A DNA stretch of 6,027 bases from Candidatus Poseidoniia archaeon (GTDB lineage: Archaea; Thermoplasmatota; Poseidoniia; MGIII; CG-Epi1), in contig JAKURS010000060.1 of the NCBI GenBank assembly GCA_022449705.1, forward strand, positions 1-6,027. The letters run 5' to 3'. The notes beneath the pieces were generated by a model. The model ran no database searches and was not told where the DNA came from. It saw only the letters and a program-made list of their open reading frames with translations. Within the stretch, counting starts at the first letter, position 1. Each line of letters begins with the position of its first letter. Below are positions 5,486 to 6,027 of this stretch, in pieces. Made by a program: the position numbers and the translations under genes.

Positions 5486-6027
5486 GTGATTACTGTTTCG
5501 GGCGCAAGCGCTAAACTGCGCGCAGGCTGGCAGCCCGTGGACCGTGACGCGTTGGCGACTGCCGCCGGGGCGGTGCAGCGGCACGCCGCACTGCACCTGC
5601 TGCTGGCTGGAGCGCTGTTCCTGGGTGCGTTCGAACTATCGCCTGCCCTGTTGACCGAACTGCGCGACCGGCTCCTGCCGCAGGACGCGACGCTGGTCTA
5701 CCTCTCCCCCGCGGAATACATGCTGCTGCGCTTCCGGCTCGCTGGATACGCAGCCATCTGTGGGCTGGCGCTGACCGCCGGCATCGACGCGTGGGTCGCC
5801 TTGCGGAGTCGCCTTGCGGCAGGCAGCCCCGGCGTCGCCCGCGTCACGGCGGTGCTGCTGGCGGCGCTGGCGCTCTTCACGGCGGGCATCGCGTATGCAC
5901 AGCTGCTGATGCTGCCGCTGGTGCTCGAATACCTGCACGGCGACGCGGCGGCCGCCGGCTTCGCCTCGACCTATTCCCTGAGCGCGTTCTACTCGTTCGT
6001 GCTGTTGCTGACTGTCTCTCTCGGTAT
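5486..6027 (+). CDS. tatC: Divergent TatC, twin-arginine translocase, 3' end cut by window
   Basis: TatC binds the twin-arginine signal in the membrane. The 180 residues present cover three helices and the start of a fourth. The best match is GIAYAQLLMLPLVLEYL (134-150), which lines up with GMAFAYFVVFPLAFGFL of E. coli TatC; the stretch LLPQDATLVYLSPAEYM (63-79) and the YSLSAFYSFV (163-172) region also fit. Several residues conserved in typical TatC are not seen: the HLxELRxR motif before helix 1, the proline equivalent to E. coli P48, and the acidic residue equivalent to E103, which falls in the GSPGVAR region (113-119). An in-frame stop at 5465-5467 limits the start; GTG at 5486 is the first option, with no ribosome site. 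Adjacency to tatA supports the call. It may be one half of a fused double TatC, as in some haloarchaea. Confidence 0.75.
   Translation, partial: MITVSGASAKLRAGWQPVDRDALATAAGAVQRHAALHLLLAGALFLGAFELSPALLTELRDRLLPQDATLVYLSPAEYMLLRFRLAGYAAICGLALTAGIDAWVALRSRLAAGSPGVARVTAVLLAALALFTAGIAYAQLLMLPLVLEYLHGDAAAAGFASTYSLSAFYSFVLLLTVSLG

Noticed and set aside
5165..5596. 143-residue minus-strand frame as an independent gene between tatC and EVE
   Set aside because: Most of it is a low-complexity shadow of tatA and runs across the tatC start. Only its last 14 residues look meaningful, and these fit better as a shifted tatA tail.

Overview
The window looks like an aerobic, GC-rich marine euryarchaeon, with Marine Group II/III (Poseidoniales-like) as the best guess. 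The archaeal signs are TATA-like boxes about 25 bp ahead of start codons, a GGTGA-type ribosome binding site, an extracellular blue-copper protein with calcium-binding repeats, and a C-terminal PGF-CTERM-like tail (proline-glycine motif, hydrophobic stretch, arginine cluster). The lineage is inferred from this style of gene content; no sequence search was possible.

Layout. Positions 1-2069 are a minus-strand respiratory block: heme A synthase (ctaA) overlaps protoheme IX farnesyltransferase (ctaB), followed by the first 28 codons of an unidentified gene that runs off the left edge. An 89-bp divergent promoter region (2070-2158) separates this block from a plus-strand gene for a 575-aa secreted protein with two cupredoxin domains, four TSP3-type Asp-rich repeats, an unrecognised glycosylation-rich middle domain and a C-terminal membrane/sorting tail. 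Next on the plus strand come a VOC-family metalloenzyme and a HINT-type HIT hydrolase, coupled through an ATGA overlap. They converge on a minus-strand pair, tatA then an EVE-domain gene. At the right edge a divergent tatC starts only 20 bp from tatA and is cut by the window end.

How the genes fit together. CtaB and CtaA convert heme B to heme O and then heme A, the cofactor of aa3-type terminal oxidases. The divergent blue-copper protein is a plausible surface electron carrier for such a chain. TatA and TatC form a twin-arginine export system. The VOC, HIT and EVE genes are general metabolic or nucleotide-related functions with no visible link to respiration. No RNA genes, CRISPR arrays, insertion sequences or gene-free stretches over 300 bp are present.

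No wholly new system is evident. The points most worth a second look are the architecture and base-composition mosaic of the double-cupredoxin protein, a tatA whose acidic C-terminus appears to continue in another frame right up to the next gene, and a TatC that lacks several residues usually conserved in the family.
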